A DNA stretch of 64,000 nucleotides from UBA3871 sp041797745 (GCA_041797745.1 JBHBZU010000047.1:66826-130825), one strand, 5' to 3'. Shown: positions 26,869 through 35,997, numbered from the stretch's first letter. The notes: generated by a model not told the origin, from the sequence alone. Numbers and translations are program-made.

Positions 26869-27023
26869 TGTCTTGTTTGTTTTGTTTTCTTTTGAAAAAG
26901 CTGTGCTTGAGACTGCAATTTTTGTAAGAACTTCTGAAAAATTGAATTTCAATGTTAAATAAAGCAAAGTTTTTCTAAATTCATCCTTGTATTCAATTAT
27001 AAATCATGGTACTATTTTAATAA

Positions 27024-27120
27024 GTTAGCATGGGCTAACCTATTTTTAGCCGATATTTATTAAATACTAAAAGGGTAATTGTATGAATATAAAGATACAA
27101 AATCATTTAGCATGGCTAAA
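27024..27120. promoter_or_regulatory. Two near-identical palindromes before the metal ATPase operon
   Basis: GTTAGC-ATGG-GCTAAC (27024-27039) and TTTAGC-ATG-GCTAAA (27106-27120) share the core TTAGCATG(G)GCTAA and are about 80 bp apart. They lie between the pyr terminator and the small protein gene at 27164. The wording resembles operators of DtxR-family metal repressors, but the fit is partial. A role in metal-responsive control is inference. Confidence 0.5.
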
Positions 27121-27163
27121 AATTTTAATGCTTTTTTATAATTGAAACGGAGGACACAAGATT

Positions 27164-27370
27164 ATGGATAAGAAATACTCATTGATTTTTGCAGCAGGAA
27201 TGGCAGCCGCTAAAGTGCTTAAAAGCAATAACTTTAGAAAATGTGCTGTAAGAGGTACTGCGGAAATAATAAAAACACATAACGAGATTAAAGAGTATGT
27301 TTTGAATGTAAAAGAGGAAGCACAAGATTTAGTTTACGATGAAACAAAGGCAGCTGTAGTTGAAGACTAA
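27164..27370 (+). CDS. Small protein encoded before the metal ATPase (possibly DUF6110)
   Basis: The 68-residue product starts with a short hydrophobic helix (SLIFAAGMAAAKVL, about residues 6-19). A basic stretch (SNNFRKCAVRGTAE) and an acidic helix (EIKEYVLNVKEEAQDLVYDE) follow. Similar short proteins are found directly before P1B-type metal ATPases in other clostridia and I think this is the DUF6110 type, but that is from memory. ACGGAGGA precedes the ATG, and the ATPase start is 2 bp after the stop, so the two are surely co-transcribed. It may be a membrane-associated partner of the pump. Confidence 0.7.
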   Translation: MDKKYSLIFAAGMAAAKVLKSNNFRKCAVRGTAEIIKTHNEIKEYVLNVKEEAQDLVYDETKAAVVED

Positions 27371-27372
27371 TT

Positions 27373-29454
27373 ATGATTTACAAAACAGTTTATGATAAAC
27401 CTGGCAGAATAAGAGTAAGATACGGTATTTATGCTTTTGATAAATATTCGGTTTCGGGAGTGTCGGATTATATAAAGCTTTTTGAATTTGTAAAAAGTGT
27501 TAATATCAGTCATGCAAACGGCTCTGTTTTAATTTATTATGAAGCAGATAGAAAAGAAGAACTGCTAAAGGTGCTTGATTCTTTAACCGGAGAGAAAATT
27601 CAACAACTGTCATTGCCCATAAATCACGAAATTGAAGAAAATAATAAAAAATTCAAAAATGATATTGCCATGGCGGTTATCAGAAGAGAAATTCTAAAAT
27701 GGTTTATGCCCGTTCCTATTATGAGGGCTATTACAGCCCTAAAGGCTTATAGATATTTTATTAAGGCGATTAAATCACTTTCAGAATGGAAATTGACAGT
27801 AGATACTCTTGATTTTGTTACTATAAGTGCAGCAATATTGAACGGAGATTACAGTACCGCAAATAATATAATGTTTTTGCTGGGTATATCGGATATGCTC
27901 GAAGAACATACGATGAAAAGTGCGAAACTGGAGCTTGCAAAATCCCTTGCTATTAACGTGGATTATGTCTGGGCTATAGAAGATGGAGTTCAGGTTAAAA
28001 AGCCTCTTTCTGAATTGAAAAAAGGCGATGTGATAGTGGTGAATACCGGTAATGTGATACCTGTTGACGCTACGGTAGTTGACAGTGAAGCCTTTGTAAA
28101 TCAGTCATCTATGACGGGAGAATCTAAGCCTGTTCGCAAATATAACGGACTTAGCGTTTATGCAGGGACGGTTGTAGAAGAGGGTAATTTGAAACTCAAA
28201 GTGACAGCGTTTGAGGGGCAGACGAGAATAAGCAAGATTCTTGATATGATAGAAAAATCTCAGGATTTGAAAGCAAGTCTGCATGTTAATGCACAAAGAA
28301 GAGCGGATATGATGGTACCTTTTTCTCTCCTTTCGTCAGCGGCATTGTACTTACTTACAGGAAATGTTGCAAGGGCTATGTCTATTTTGGTTGTAGACTA
28401 CTCCTGCGCTATAAAAATGTCCACACCGATTTCTGTCATTTCAGCCATCAGGCAGGCAGCCGGAAAAAGCATTTTAGTTAAAGGCGGAAAGTTCCTTGAA
28501 AACTATGCAAATGCAGATACTCTTGTTCTTGATAAGACAGGAACCCTCACAAATGCAAAACCTAAACTTGCAAAAGTAGTGACGTTTTTTGATTATGAAG
28601 AAAATGAAGTATTGAAGATAGCGGCCTGTCTGGAAGAACATTTTCCACATCCTGTTGCAAGAAGCATAGTTGATGAGTCGGAAAGACGTAATATCATTCA
28701 CGAAGAAGAGCATACAGAAGTTGAATATGTAGTTGCACATGGGATTTCCTCCAGACTTAATGGGGAAAAAGCCCTGATAGGCAGCAGACATTTTATAGAG
28801 GATGACGAAAAAATTTATCTTACCTGTGAGCAGGAGGATTATTTAAAAAACCATGCGGGCAGCTATTCAACGTTATTTCTTGCACTTGACGATAAGATAG
28901 TAGGTATGTTTTTCATAGAAGATCCTGTTCGAGCCGACGCAAAGGAAACCATAGATAAGCTGAAAGAACAGGGCATAAAAGATGTAATAATGATAACCGG
29001 TGATTCAGAGTCTTCGGCGAAAGATGTTTCCGAAAAATTAGGCATTACGAAGTATTATTCGCAGGTTTTGCCTGACGAAAAATACAAAATAATAAAACAA
29101 CTGAAAGAAGAGGGAAGAATAGTAGCCATGGTAGGCGACGGTATAAACGATTCTCCTGCACTTAGCGTTGCAGATGTTTCCATATCCATGAAAGACGCTT
29201 CCGACATGGCTAAAGAAGTTGCCGACATTACTCTTCTTTCCTCAAATTTGAGCGAGCTTGTTACTTTAAGACTTTTGTCAAAGAAGCTTTTAAGCAGGAT
29301 TAAAAATAACTACATGTTTATTGCAACTTTTAACAGCAGCTTAATCGCATTTGGTATAATGCAGGCAATCACGCCGAGCGCACTTTCTTTGCTTCACAAT
29401 ACTTCTACGCTTTTATTATGTGCGTCATCCACAACAAATCTTTTGAAAGAATAG
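27373..29454 (+). CDS. Heavy-metal P1B-type ATPase
   Basis: This 693-residue cation pump moves a transition metal across the membrane. Actuator TGES (SSMTGESKPV), phosphorylation DKTGT (VLDKTGTLT), the P1B-specific histidine-proline pair (HFPHPVARS) and the hinge GDGINDSPAL are all visible. The N-terminal ~80 residues have a metal-binding-domain-like fold pattern but no CxxC, so they are probably not a classical heavy-metal-associated domain. The key membrane motif reads YSCAIKMSTP in place of CPC, with one cysteine, which points away from the copper class; the metal cannot be fixed from sequence alone. It follows the small protein by 2 bp. Confidence 0.92.
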   Translation: MIYKTVYDKPGRIRVRYGIYAFDKYSVSGVSDYIKLFEFVKSVNISHANGSVLIYYEADRKEELLKVLDSLTGEKIQQLSLPINHEIEENNKKFKNDIAMAVIRREILKWFMPVPIMRAITALKAYRYFIKAIKSLSEWKLTVDTLDFVTISAAILNGDYSTANNIMFLLGISDMLEEHTMKSAKLELAKSLAINVDYVWAIEDGVQVKKPLSELKKGDVIVVNTGNVIPVDATVVDSEAFVNQSSMTGESKPVRKYNGLSVYAGTVVEEGNLKLKVTAFEGQTRISKILDMIEKSQDLKASLHVNAQRRADMMVPFSLLSSAALYLLTGNVARAMSILVVDYSCAIKMSTPISVISAIRQAAGKSILVKGGKFLENYANADTLVLDKTGTLTNAKPKLAKVVTFFDYEENEVLKIAACLEEHFPHPVARSIVDESERRNIIHEEEHTEVEYVVAHGISSRLNGEKALIGSRHFIEDDEKIYLTCEQEDYLKNHAGSYSTLFLALDDKIVGMFFIEDPVRADAKETIDKLKEQGIKDVIMITGDSESSAKDVSEKLGITKYYSQVLPDEKYKIIKQLKEEGRIVAMVGDGINDSPALSVADVSISMKDASDMAKEVADITLLSSNLSELVTLRLLSKKLLSRIKNNYMFIATFNSSLIAFGIMQAITPSALSLLHNTSTLLLCASSTTNLLKE

Positions 29455-29503
29455 ACTTGCTTGGATTAAGAAAAATAAAAATTAAATAGAGGAAAGGTGA
29501 GCA

Positions 29504-30121
29504 ATGAACAATAAAACAAGATTTTGGGATTGTTCGGCAAGCATTTATGACATATTCGTCAATATAATCAATGCAAGAACGCATAAAGCCTTACGAGAAA
29601 AGATGGCAACATTTTTTGAGCCGGAGGATATTGTTTTGGAATGTGCTTGCGGTACAGGTATGCTTACGGAAGTTATTGCACCGAGGTGCCGTGAATTAAT
29701 TGCTACGGATTTTTCTGAAAGAATGCTGGAAAAAGCAGAGAAAAAATGTAAAAATCATAACAACATCAGCTTTAAGCTTGCTGATATTTCAAGTCTTGGA
29801 TTCAAAAATGCTACTTTTGATAAAGTGGTTGCCGGAAATGTTATTCACCTGTTAAAAGACCCCAATGAAGCGTTAAAAGAGCTTGATCGAGTTTGCAAGC
29901 CGAAAGGCAAAATTGTTATTCCAACTTATATAAACAAACAATCCAATAAAAAAGAAAATCAGTTTGCAAAAATAATCGAAAAATTCGGGGCAGGGTTTCA
30001 AGAAAAATTTACCTTTTCGTCCTACCGGAAGTTTTTTACGAATGCCGGTTACGTCGACGTGCAGTATATAAGGGTAGAGGGATTTATCCCTTGCTCGATA
30101 GCGATAATTAGTAAGAAGTAA
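29504..30121 (+). CDS. Class I SAM-dependent methyltransferase
   Basis: This 205-residue cytosolic enzyme has the Rossmann motif I VLECACGTGMLTEVIA, the acidic loop ATDFSERMLEKA, and FDKVVAGNVIHLLKDP of the UbiE/Methyltransf_11 group. The substrate is unknown. GAGGAAAGG precedes the ATG. It starts 49 bp after the ATPase with no terminator between, so it probably belongs to the same transcript. That raises the chance of a role with metals or metalloids, though this is only context. Confidence 0.85.
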   Translation: MNNKTRFWDCSASIYDIFVNIINARTHKALREKMATFFEPEDIVLECACGTGMLTEVIAPRCRELIATDFSERMLEKAEKKCKNHNNISFKLADISSLGFKNATFDKVVAGNVIHLLKDPNEALKELDRVCKPKGKIVIPTYINKQSNKKENQFAKIIEKFGAGFQEKFTFSSYRKFFTNAGYVDVQYIRVEGFIPCSIAIISKK

Positions 30122-30211
30122 CGGTGAAAAGAACGGTTGCAGGAAAAAGTAAGAAAAGAACCTTACGGAAGTAATAACGTAACAACCACATTGTTATAAA
30201 ACCGGCAATAT

Positions 30212-30239
30212 AAAAAGCGGAGGGCTTCCTCCGCTTTTT
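30212..30239. terminator. Bidirectional terminator between converging genes
   Basis: AAAAAGCGGAGG (30212-30223) and CCTCCGCTTTTT (30228-30239) form a perfect 12-bp stem with loop GCTT. It serves both the methyltransferase gene and the transglycosylase gene. Confidence 0.93.
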
Positions 30240-30300
30240 ACGTTATTTCTTTTATGCTACTTATTAGTGTCTTCTTTTTTTGTCTTACTTATGCAGGATG

Positions 30301-31380
30301 TTATTTGGTAACATAGCCGCAATCGCTCAGATACAGGTTGATACCGTTATAAGAATCTAGTATACGCTTTGCATAAGCGGTGGAGTATGAGCCTCGGTTC
30401 ACTTTAGCGGAACCCTGGTTATAGGCGGATAAGCCTTTAGTCCAGTCACCATTATAGGCATTGATACGTTCACTGATGTACATCGCACCAAAGCTTATAT
30501 TAATGTAAGGATCGTACAGATCGTTGGTTGTTAATCCATATCTGGCAGCGGTTGAGGGAAGTATTTGCATCATTCCGATAGGTCTGCTACCTGATCCTGA
30601 GAAAGGATTGAATGAGCTTTCTCGTCTAGCCATTGCCATAAGGAGCAGCTCGTCAGTTTTATAAACATCGGATGCTCGTTGGAAATAGAAAACAATATTT
30701 TGTGAAATAGATACTCCCAAGTTTGAATTATACTTTAACATATAATTAACCAAGCCCTTGTTTCTGTTGGACTCAGTGCTGTCCCAATAGTTTGTTGCAG
30801 CTATACTTGAATCTGTACTTACGCATACGCCGTAATATGGGTCAAAAAAAATGTCCCAATTAAATATTTTGCTGTCCTTGAAAAGCTTCAGAGGTACATA
30901 GGCAAAAGAGCCTGCCTTGAGTAAAGGCGTTTTACCGTCTAAAACTATTTCTTCTACAACAGTATCGCTGGGCACATCAAACATGTCTCCAACGACGGTT
31001 TGTGTTTCAGCTGAAATAGCTGAAACTTCCGGGTTCTCAACAACTTCAACAATAGTGGGTTGTTTGTTGTTTTTTTCCCAGTTTGAACTGATATTTTTCT
31101 TTGTCGAATCAGTTTTCAGCAGTTTTAATGTGTGGCTGTCCCAATCAACAGTTGCGGAAAAACCGCAAATCTCGCCCATTTCTGGGGTGAGTGGAATATA
31201 CATACTGTTACCATACAGGAAGAAAGGAAATTGCAGATTGTAGTTAACAATTTCTTCTCCGTTGATAACGATATGTTTTACAAAAAAATCACCTTGAACG
31301 TTTTCGTCAGCATAAATAGAAATAGATGAGAAAAGTACCATGAGCAAGGTAAGCCACACAAGAATAAGCTTCTTTGTCAT
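30301..31380 (-). CDS. Secreted lytic transglycosylase with copper-amine-oxidase-like N-terminal domains
   Basis: This 359-residue exported protein has a signal peptide (about 1-25, ending ISIYADE). Two short beta domains (about 35-95 and 140-195; GNSMYIPLTPEM, GSFAYVPLKLF) resemble the copper-amine-oxidase N-terminal repeat that binds the cell wall in clostridia. The C-terminal SLT domain (about 240-345) has the catalytic glutamate in ARRESSFNP and the family phrases IGMMQILPSTAARYG, NISFGAMYI and SAYNQGS. It should cleave peptidoglycan glycan strands. It is monocistronic, with a perfect consensus promoter upstream. Confidence 0.9.
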   Translation of the reverse strand: MTKKLILVWLTLLMVLFSSISIYADENVQGDFFVKHIVINGEEIVNYNLQFPFFLYGNSMYIPLTPEMGEICGFSATVDWDSHTLKLLKTDSTKKNISSNWEKNNKQPTIVEVVENPEVSAISAETQTVVGDMFDVPSDTVVEEIVLDGKTPLLKAGSFAYVPLKLFKDSKIFNWDIFFDPYYGVCVSTDSSIAATNYWDSTESNRNKGLVNYMLKYNSNLGVSISQNIVFYFQRASDVYKTDELLLMAMARRESSFNPFSGSGSRPIGMMQILPSTAARYGLTTNDLYDPYINISFGAMYISERINAYNGDWTKGLSAYNQGSAKVNRGSYSTAYAKRILDSYNGINLYLSDCGYVTK

Positions 31381-31445
31381 ATTCAGTTTCTCCTCTCTTT
31401 CTGCTCTTTATGGAAATATTAGTAGTTATCCACAAAGACTTGTGT

Positions 31446-31474
31446 ATTATAGCACAGGAAAAAAGGTTTGTCAA
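31446..31474 (-). promoter_or_regulatory. Consensus promoter of the transglycosylase gene
   Basis: Read on the minus strand: TTGACA (31474-31469), a 17-bp spacer, TATAAT (31451-31446). All 12 bases are consensus, about 65 bp before the start. Confidence 0.85.
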
Positions 31475-31628
31475 AAAATCCACAGAATATAGGCGAAAAC
31501 CGGCAATTTCAAGGGTTACAGGCGTTTGCTCCTGTGCATTATTTTTGAGAATTAATTACTTTTTAATTTATTTCTTTGGATGTAGATTGGCTATAAACCC
31601 TTAAATATCAACAGTTAAGCAGAGTTAT

Positions 31629-31657
31629 TTGATTTTACGACCTTAATATGCTAAAAT
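31629..31657 (+). promoter_or_regulatory. Predicted promoter of the DMT transporter gene
   Basis: TTGATT (31629-31634), a 17-bp spacer and TAAAAT (31652-31657), about 45 bp before the start at 31704. Apart from this and the opposing promoter, I see nothing else in the 323-bp gap at 31381-31703. Confidence 0.55.
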
Positions 31658-31703
31658 ATTTTCTGTGGCTTTAAGGCTTTTTAAGACCATAAGAAAGGAC
31701 TAA

Positions 31704-32615
31704 ATGGCGAATATGTCTAACGAAGCAAATCCTAAAAAATATGTTAAATTCAACATATTTCAGAAGAATGCACGTATCGTGGCAATTCTTGCAGTTGCCA
31801 TGGGCGCCACTTCCGGAGTTTTAGGAAAAATGATAACTGCCTCATCTATGGCTATCGGTTTTTATCGTCTGACTTTCACATTGCCTTTCTTCGCAATACC
31901 CATATTGTTGCGACATCGGGAAGACTTAAAGGCTTTAAATTTCCGCGATTTTATAGGATGTGCATTGGCAGGGTTTTTTCTCTTTGCACACTTCTTTTCT
32001 TGGTTCAATGCCGTAAAGATGACCAACATTGCCACTGCCGTTGTTCTTCAATCACTGCACCCTTTAGTAGTATTGTCGGTGACAGTGTTAATATTCAAAA
32101 GTCGTGTTAGCGGTAAAGCGATAATGGGTATTTGTATTGCCCTAATCGGTGCTGCCATTATGACGGGTCTGGATTTGTCAGGTGGCAGAGCCCTTGACGG
32201 TGATGTTTTCGCTATCCTTACCGGATTGTTTTACGGCTTATACTTTTGTGTTGGCAATGTCATGAGGAAACGAATGCCTGCCGGTACATATGTGTTATTG
32301 GTGTTTTTCTGCTGCTGGCTTTGTTTTGGCTGCGGAATGATTGTTACGGGAACATCCTTTGGAGGATATCCGATTACAGATTACTTTTGGCTTATAGCTA
32401 TGGCTTTGTTATGCCAAATCGGTGCCCATGCGGTATTTAACTGGGTACTTGGGTATGTTACGCCGCTGTTTCTTTCAACTTGGGGGAATGCGGAGGTTGT
32501 AATTTCCATGCTACTTGCGTTGCTGTTCCTTGGGGAAATTCCAACATTGTTGCAATGTGGCGGAACGGTAATTACTATATGCGGTTTGCTACTGTATAAC
32601 TATAACGAAAACTAA
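31704..32615 (+). CDS. EamA/DMT-family transporter
   Basis: This 303-residue membrane protein has ten predicted membrane helices in two EamA repeats (about 25-155 and 175-300). The first repeat carries SSMAIGFYRLTFTLPFF and the second YVTPLFLSTWGNAEVVISMLLALLFLGE, both typical of drug/metabolite exporters. The substrate is unknown. AAAGGAC precedes the ATG. scpA starts 17 bp after its stop, so the transporter probably shares a transcript with the chromosome-segregation genes. Confidence 0.88.
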   Translation: MANMSNEANPKKYVKFNIFQKNARIVAILAVAMGATSGVLGKMITASSMAIGFYRLTFTLPFFAIPILLRHREDLKALNFRDFIGCALAGFFLFAHFFSWFNAVKMTNIATAVVLQSLHPLVVLSVTVLIFKSRVSGKAIMGICIALIGAAIMTGLDLSGGRALDGDVFAILTGLFYGLYFCVGNVMRKRMPAGTYVLLVFFCCWLCFGCGMIVTGTSFGGYPITDYFWLIAMALLCQIGAHAVFNWVLGYVTPLFLSTWGNAEVVISMLLALLFLGEIPTLLQCGGTVITICGLLLYNYNEN

Positions 32616-32632
32616 TTTAGCGGAGGTTCACT

Positions 32633-33457
32633 TTGAGTTACAAAGTAAAACTGGATGTGTTTGAGGGTCCTTTCGACCTGCTCGTCTATCTGATTGAAAA
32701 TGCACAAATGAATATATATGACATTCAGGTGGCTGAGATTACTGACCAGTACCTCGAATATTTATCTGATATGAAAGAGCTTGATGTGGCGGTTGCCACC
32801 GAGTTCATGGTTTTGGCGGCAGAACTTATTGAGATTAAGTCAAAACTCCTTATTCCGCGCATTTCGCTGGAAACTGGGGAGATAGAGGAAGATGACCCTC
32901 GTTTAGAACTGGTAGAGCGTATTTTGGAATACAAACGCTTTAAGAAAGCCGCGGATATTTTGCAGGAAGCGGAAGAAGAGGGGCTTCTTATTTACGAAAA
33001 ACCAAAGGAAGACATAAGCGCGTATTTGGACAATCCTGATGAATTTTTCCATATGGATATCAATCAGTTTGTAAATGCGTTCAATCTTTTCTTGCACAAG
33101 AAGCATAAAATTGCCGAGGTTAAGAAAAGATATCAACGAATTGAGCGAGAAAAAACTACTATTGAGCAGCGTATAGCTTATATCAAGAATTTTTTCACAG
33201 GAGCTATAAAGCGTCGCAAAATTACTTTCAGCGAGCTTATTAACGATAAGCCGGATCGCTATACCAAAGTGGTTACTTTCGCTTCACTTTTAGAGATGGC
33301 GAAATCCAAGCTGGTAACTTTTGAACAACCGAAACTTTACGGAGAAATTACCGTAATTAAACAAGAACCGGAAGATAATCTTGTACCGGAAAACGAACGG
33401 GAAATAGGTATAAATGAACTCATCGGCAAGACCGCTTGGGAGGTAGAAAATGAGTAG
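32633..33457 (+). CDS. scpA: Segregation and condensation protein A
   Basis: ScpA is the kleisin subunit of the bacterial SMC condensin complex. The N-terminal VFEGPFDLLVYLIENAQMNIYDI and the DMKELDVAVATEFMVLAAELIEIKSKLL helix, which bind the SMC neck and ScpB, are diagnostic. It is 274 residues. The start codon is TTG at 32633, selected by GGAGG (32622-32626) with a 6-bp gap; no closer ATG exists. It overlaps scpB by 8 bp. Confidence 0.94.
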   Translation: MSYKVKLDVFEGPFDLLVYLIENAQMNIYDIQVAEITDQYLEYLSDMKELDVAVATEFMVLAAELIEIKSKLLIPRISLETGEIEEDDPRLELVERILEYKRFKKAADILQEAEEEGLLIYEKPKEDISAYLDNPDEFFHMDINQFVNAFNLFLHKKHKIAEVKKRYQRIEREKTTIEQRIAYIKNFFTGAIKRRKITFSELINDKPDRYTKVVTFASLLEMAKSKLVTFEQPKLYGEITVIKQEPEDNLVPENEREIGINELIGKTAWEVENE

Positions 33458-34121
33458 TAAGAAAAGTATCAAGTCGGCTTTTGAATCTATGCTTTTCACA
33501 TGGGGAGAGCCCTTGGATGTGAAGATGGCTGCTGACGTTGTAAATATTAATTGGAAAGAAGCCTACGACTATTTTAAGGAACTTCAAGACGAGTACGAAC
33601 AGGAATGTCGAGGTATTCGCATTCGTGAGATTAACAAATGTTTTCAGTTAGTCACTGATCCTGAAAATTCCGACTACATTCAAAGACTTTGCACGCCGGT
33701 AAAGCACAAGAGATTGTCTCAATCTGCGCTGGAGGTGCTGGCAATTGTCGCTTACAAACAGCCGGTTACCAAGGGCGAAATTGAATCCATCAGAGGTATC
33801 AAGTGCGACAGGGTGATTGAGGGTTTGGAGCAAAAGGGGCTGATTGCAGAGATTGGTCGAAGCAATGCCATAGGTAGACCTATTCTCTACGGCACCACCA
33901 ATGCGTTTTTGAAGAATTTCGGCTTCCGAACCTTAAAAGATCTTCCGGAGATTGACGATATCGAGAATGCTATCACAGCGCCGGATGCTGATGTGGACGA
34001 AGTTACCGCAGGACAGATTTCTCTTTTCGGAATGGAAGAAGAGGGAGTGGCGGAAACGTCTGCCGATGATGACTCCGTAGGTGAAGTGGCTAAGGAAGAA
34101 GCGGAGGGCGCTTTATTGTAA
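33450..34121 (+). CDS. scpB: Segregation and condensation protein B
   Basis: ScpB dimerises and wraps the ScpA linker in the SMC complex. The 223-residue protein has two winged-helix domains; the second holds the conserved LSQSALEVLAIVAYKQPVTK and IEGLEQKGLIAEIGR, followed by LYGTTNAFLKNFGF. An acidic tail (about 185-223, rich in Glu and Asp) is variable in the family. The start lies inside the scpA end, so the two are translationally coupled. Confidence 0.94.
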   Translation: MSSKKSIKSAFESMLFTWGEPLDVKMAADVVNINWKEAYDYFKELQDEYEQECRGIRIREINKCFQLVTDPENSDYIQRLCTPVKHKRLSQSALEVLAIVAYKQPVTKGEIESIRGIKCDRVIEGLEQKGLIAEIGRSNAIGRPILYGTTNAFLKNFGFRTLKDLPEIDDIENAITAPDADVDEVTAGQISLFGMEEEGVAETSADDDSVGEVAKEEAEGALL

Positions 34122-34152
34122 ATAAGGTATCTGCATGGAAAGGGGAAAGAGT

Positions 34153-35280
34153 ATGGGCGATTCAGCTTCAAGATGGCAGAAAGAGGAAAAGCTGACCGGG
34201 GACAATCAAAAAAAGACTATAAGCTACGAAAAGCACGCACAGGAATTGCAAGAGATGATTGATAGCATGGTAGATGTTATGTCTTCTGCAATCGACGCCC
34301 TGACTCCTTTTAACGGGAACCACACTAGAAATATGTGCAGATATGCGGAAAATTTTTTAAGGTGGATGAACGGGCAGCTTGAAGAAAATAAAAATCCTAA
34401 TAGCTCAATCAAAAACAGAAACCTCGGAAACCTTACTGCTTTTGAAAATTCTAAAAGGGATGGAACCTCTGAAAATGCTAATGAATCGTCTAATTACGAT
34501 GAACTGTTGGAGGCGGGATATCACTATACAGATGAAGAAGAAATACGTAGATTTATACTGGCAGTAAGATTACATGATGTTGGGAAACTTGTAACTCCTT
34601 TGCCGGTTATGAATAAAAAAACCAGACTTGGCGGTTATGATGTTAGAGTGTTAGAAAGATTTAAACTCATTGGTGCCCTTGACAGAATCGCTTTTCTTGA
34701 AGGTCATATGGAAGAAAAAACCTACATTGATAGGAAAGAGGAGTTGGCGAGAGCCAAAGACTTTGTGGAGTCGGTGGATGGAATCTGTGAGCTGCCAAAA
34801 GGAGCCCTTGAATATATAAAGAAGCTGGCGAAGTTAACCTATTTAGACGAGAACGGTGAAACTTTGTGCTGGCTGGATCCTTTTGAGGTTAAAAAATTGT
34901 CCATCAGCAGTGGGACTCTTACCGCAGAAGAGAGACATGCCATGGAAAAGCATGTGAAGTATACGGCGAAACTTTTGTCGCAGATGAAGTTTCCGGAGGC
35001 TGATTGGGAAGTGCCTCTTTGGGCAGCAGACCACCATGAGCTTTTGGACGGTTCGGGTTATCCTGCGAAGAAAAAAGGCGATGAAATCGGCTGGCATGTG
35101 AGACTTTTGACTATTTTGGATGTGTTTGACGCATTAACGGCAAGGGACAGACCGTATAAAAAACCTACAGATATAGATAAGGCGTTGGAAATTTTGGAAG
35201 AAATGGTTCGAGAGGGCAAGATTGACGGGCAACTGATGGCTCTATTTAAAAAGAGTGAAGCATGGAAGACGAAACGCTAA
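34153..35280 (+). CDS. HD-GYP-type phosphohydrolase with large insertion
   Basis: The 375-residue protein has an HD motif (LHDVGK, His141-Asp142) and the HD-GYP signature HHELLDGSGYP (His294-His295) with LDVFDALTARDRPYK after it. Proteins with this signature hydrolyse cyclic di-GMP or related cyclic dinucleotides. About 150 residues separate HD from HH, roughly 85 more than usual, so a segment (about 165-255) is inserted. No receiver or membrane domain is seen. An ATG at 34135 is also in frame but lacks a ribosome site; AGGGGAAAG directly before 34153 favours the latter. It lies between scpB and rluB. Confidence 0.82.
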   Translation: MGDSASRWQKEEKLTGDNQKKTISYEKHAQELQEMIDSMVDVMSSAIDALTPFNGNHTRNMCRYAENFLRWMNGQLEENKNPNSSIKNRNLGNLTAFENSKRDGTSENANESSNYDELLEAGYHYTDEEEIRRFILAVRLHDVGKLVTPLPVMNKKTRLGGYDVRVLERFKLIGALDRIAFLEGHMEEKTYIDRKEELARAKDFVESVDGICELPKGALEYIKKLAKLTYLDENGETLCWLDPFEVKKLSISSGTLTAEERHAMEKHVKYTAKLLSQMKFPEADWEVPLWAADHHELLDGSGYPAKKKGDEIGWHVRLLTILDVFDALTARDRPYKKPTDIDKALEILEEMVREGKIDGQLMALFKKSEAWKTKR

Positions 35281-35292
35281 TGGAGGAAATTC

Positions 35293-35997
35293 ATGAGACT
35301 TAATAAATATATCGCGCAGTCAGGGCTTACCAGTCGTCGCAAGGCAGATGAACTCATTGCCAATGGCAATGTAAAGGTCAACGGTGTAGTAGTCAAAGAA
35401 ATGGGGGTTGAGGTGGCTCCCGATGACACGGTAGAAGTCAACGGCAGCCGCGTAAGCGTTGAGAATAAGTTGGTTTACTATATGCTCAACAAACCGGTGG
35501 GCTATGTTACCACCCTATCCGATGAACGAGATAGACCGATTGTCACAGACTTGTTAGGTGATGTCAATGAGAGAGTTTTTCCTGTTGGCAGGCTGGACTA
35601 TAACACCAGCGGATTGCTGATTATGACAAATGACGGAGACTTGGCAAATAAGCTGGCACATCCGCGCCACCAAATTTACAAAACCTACAGAGCGGAAGTG
35701 GCGGGGGCTCTTTCCGATGAAAGACTTGCTAAACTGCGTAAGGGCGTAGACATTGGGGGTTTTGTGACTTCACCTGCAAGGGTTAAGGTGATAAAACAGG
35801 CAAGAGGATATACATTGGTAGAAATTCAAATCCACGAGGGGAAAAATCGCCAAGTTCGTAAAATGTTCAGAGCCGTAGGCAACAGGGTGGTTAGCTTGCA
35901 GAGGGTTGCGGTGGGGGAAATCTATATAGGTCGTCTTATGGAGGGGCATTATAGAAAACTCACTCCTGATGAAGTAAAATACCTAAAGGAATGTTAA
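35293..35997 (+). CDS. rluB: rRNA pseudouridine synthase, RluB/RsuA family
   Basis: This enzyme converts a specific uridine in 16S or 23S rRNA to pseudouridine. The 234-residue protein starts with an S4 RNA-binding domain (MRLNKYIAQSGLTSRRKADE). The catalytic domain has the nucleophile aspartate in VGRLDYNTSGLLIMTNDG, followed by YKTYRAEV and EGKNRQVRKMFRAVG. In Firmicutes the usual neighbour of scpAB is rluB, so position 2605 of 23S rRNA (E. coli numbering) is the likely target. TGGAGG precedes the ATG. Confidence 0.92.
   Translation: MRLNKYIAQSGLTSRRKADELIANGNVKVNGVVVKEMGVEVAPDDTVEVNGSRVSVENKLVYYMLNKPVGYVTTLSDERDRPIVTDLLGDVNERVFPVGRLDYNTSGLLIMTNDGDLANKLAHPRHQIYKTYRAEVAGALSDERLAKLRKGVDIGGFVTSPARVKVIKQARGYTLVEIQIHEGKNRQVRKMFRAVGNRVVSLQRVAVGEIYIGRLMEGHYRKLTPDEVKYLKEC

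Noticed and set aside
26706..26962. Two short plus-strand frames over the pyrI end and its terminator
   Set aside because: They run through the terminator hairpin and have no start signal.
31374..31604. 76-codon plus-strand frame in the gap before the DMT gene
   Set aside because: It crosses the minus-strand consensus promoter of the transglycosylase gene and has no credible ribosome site.
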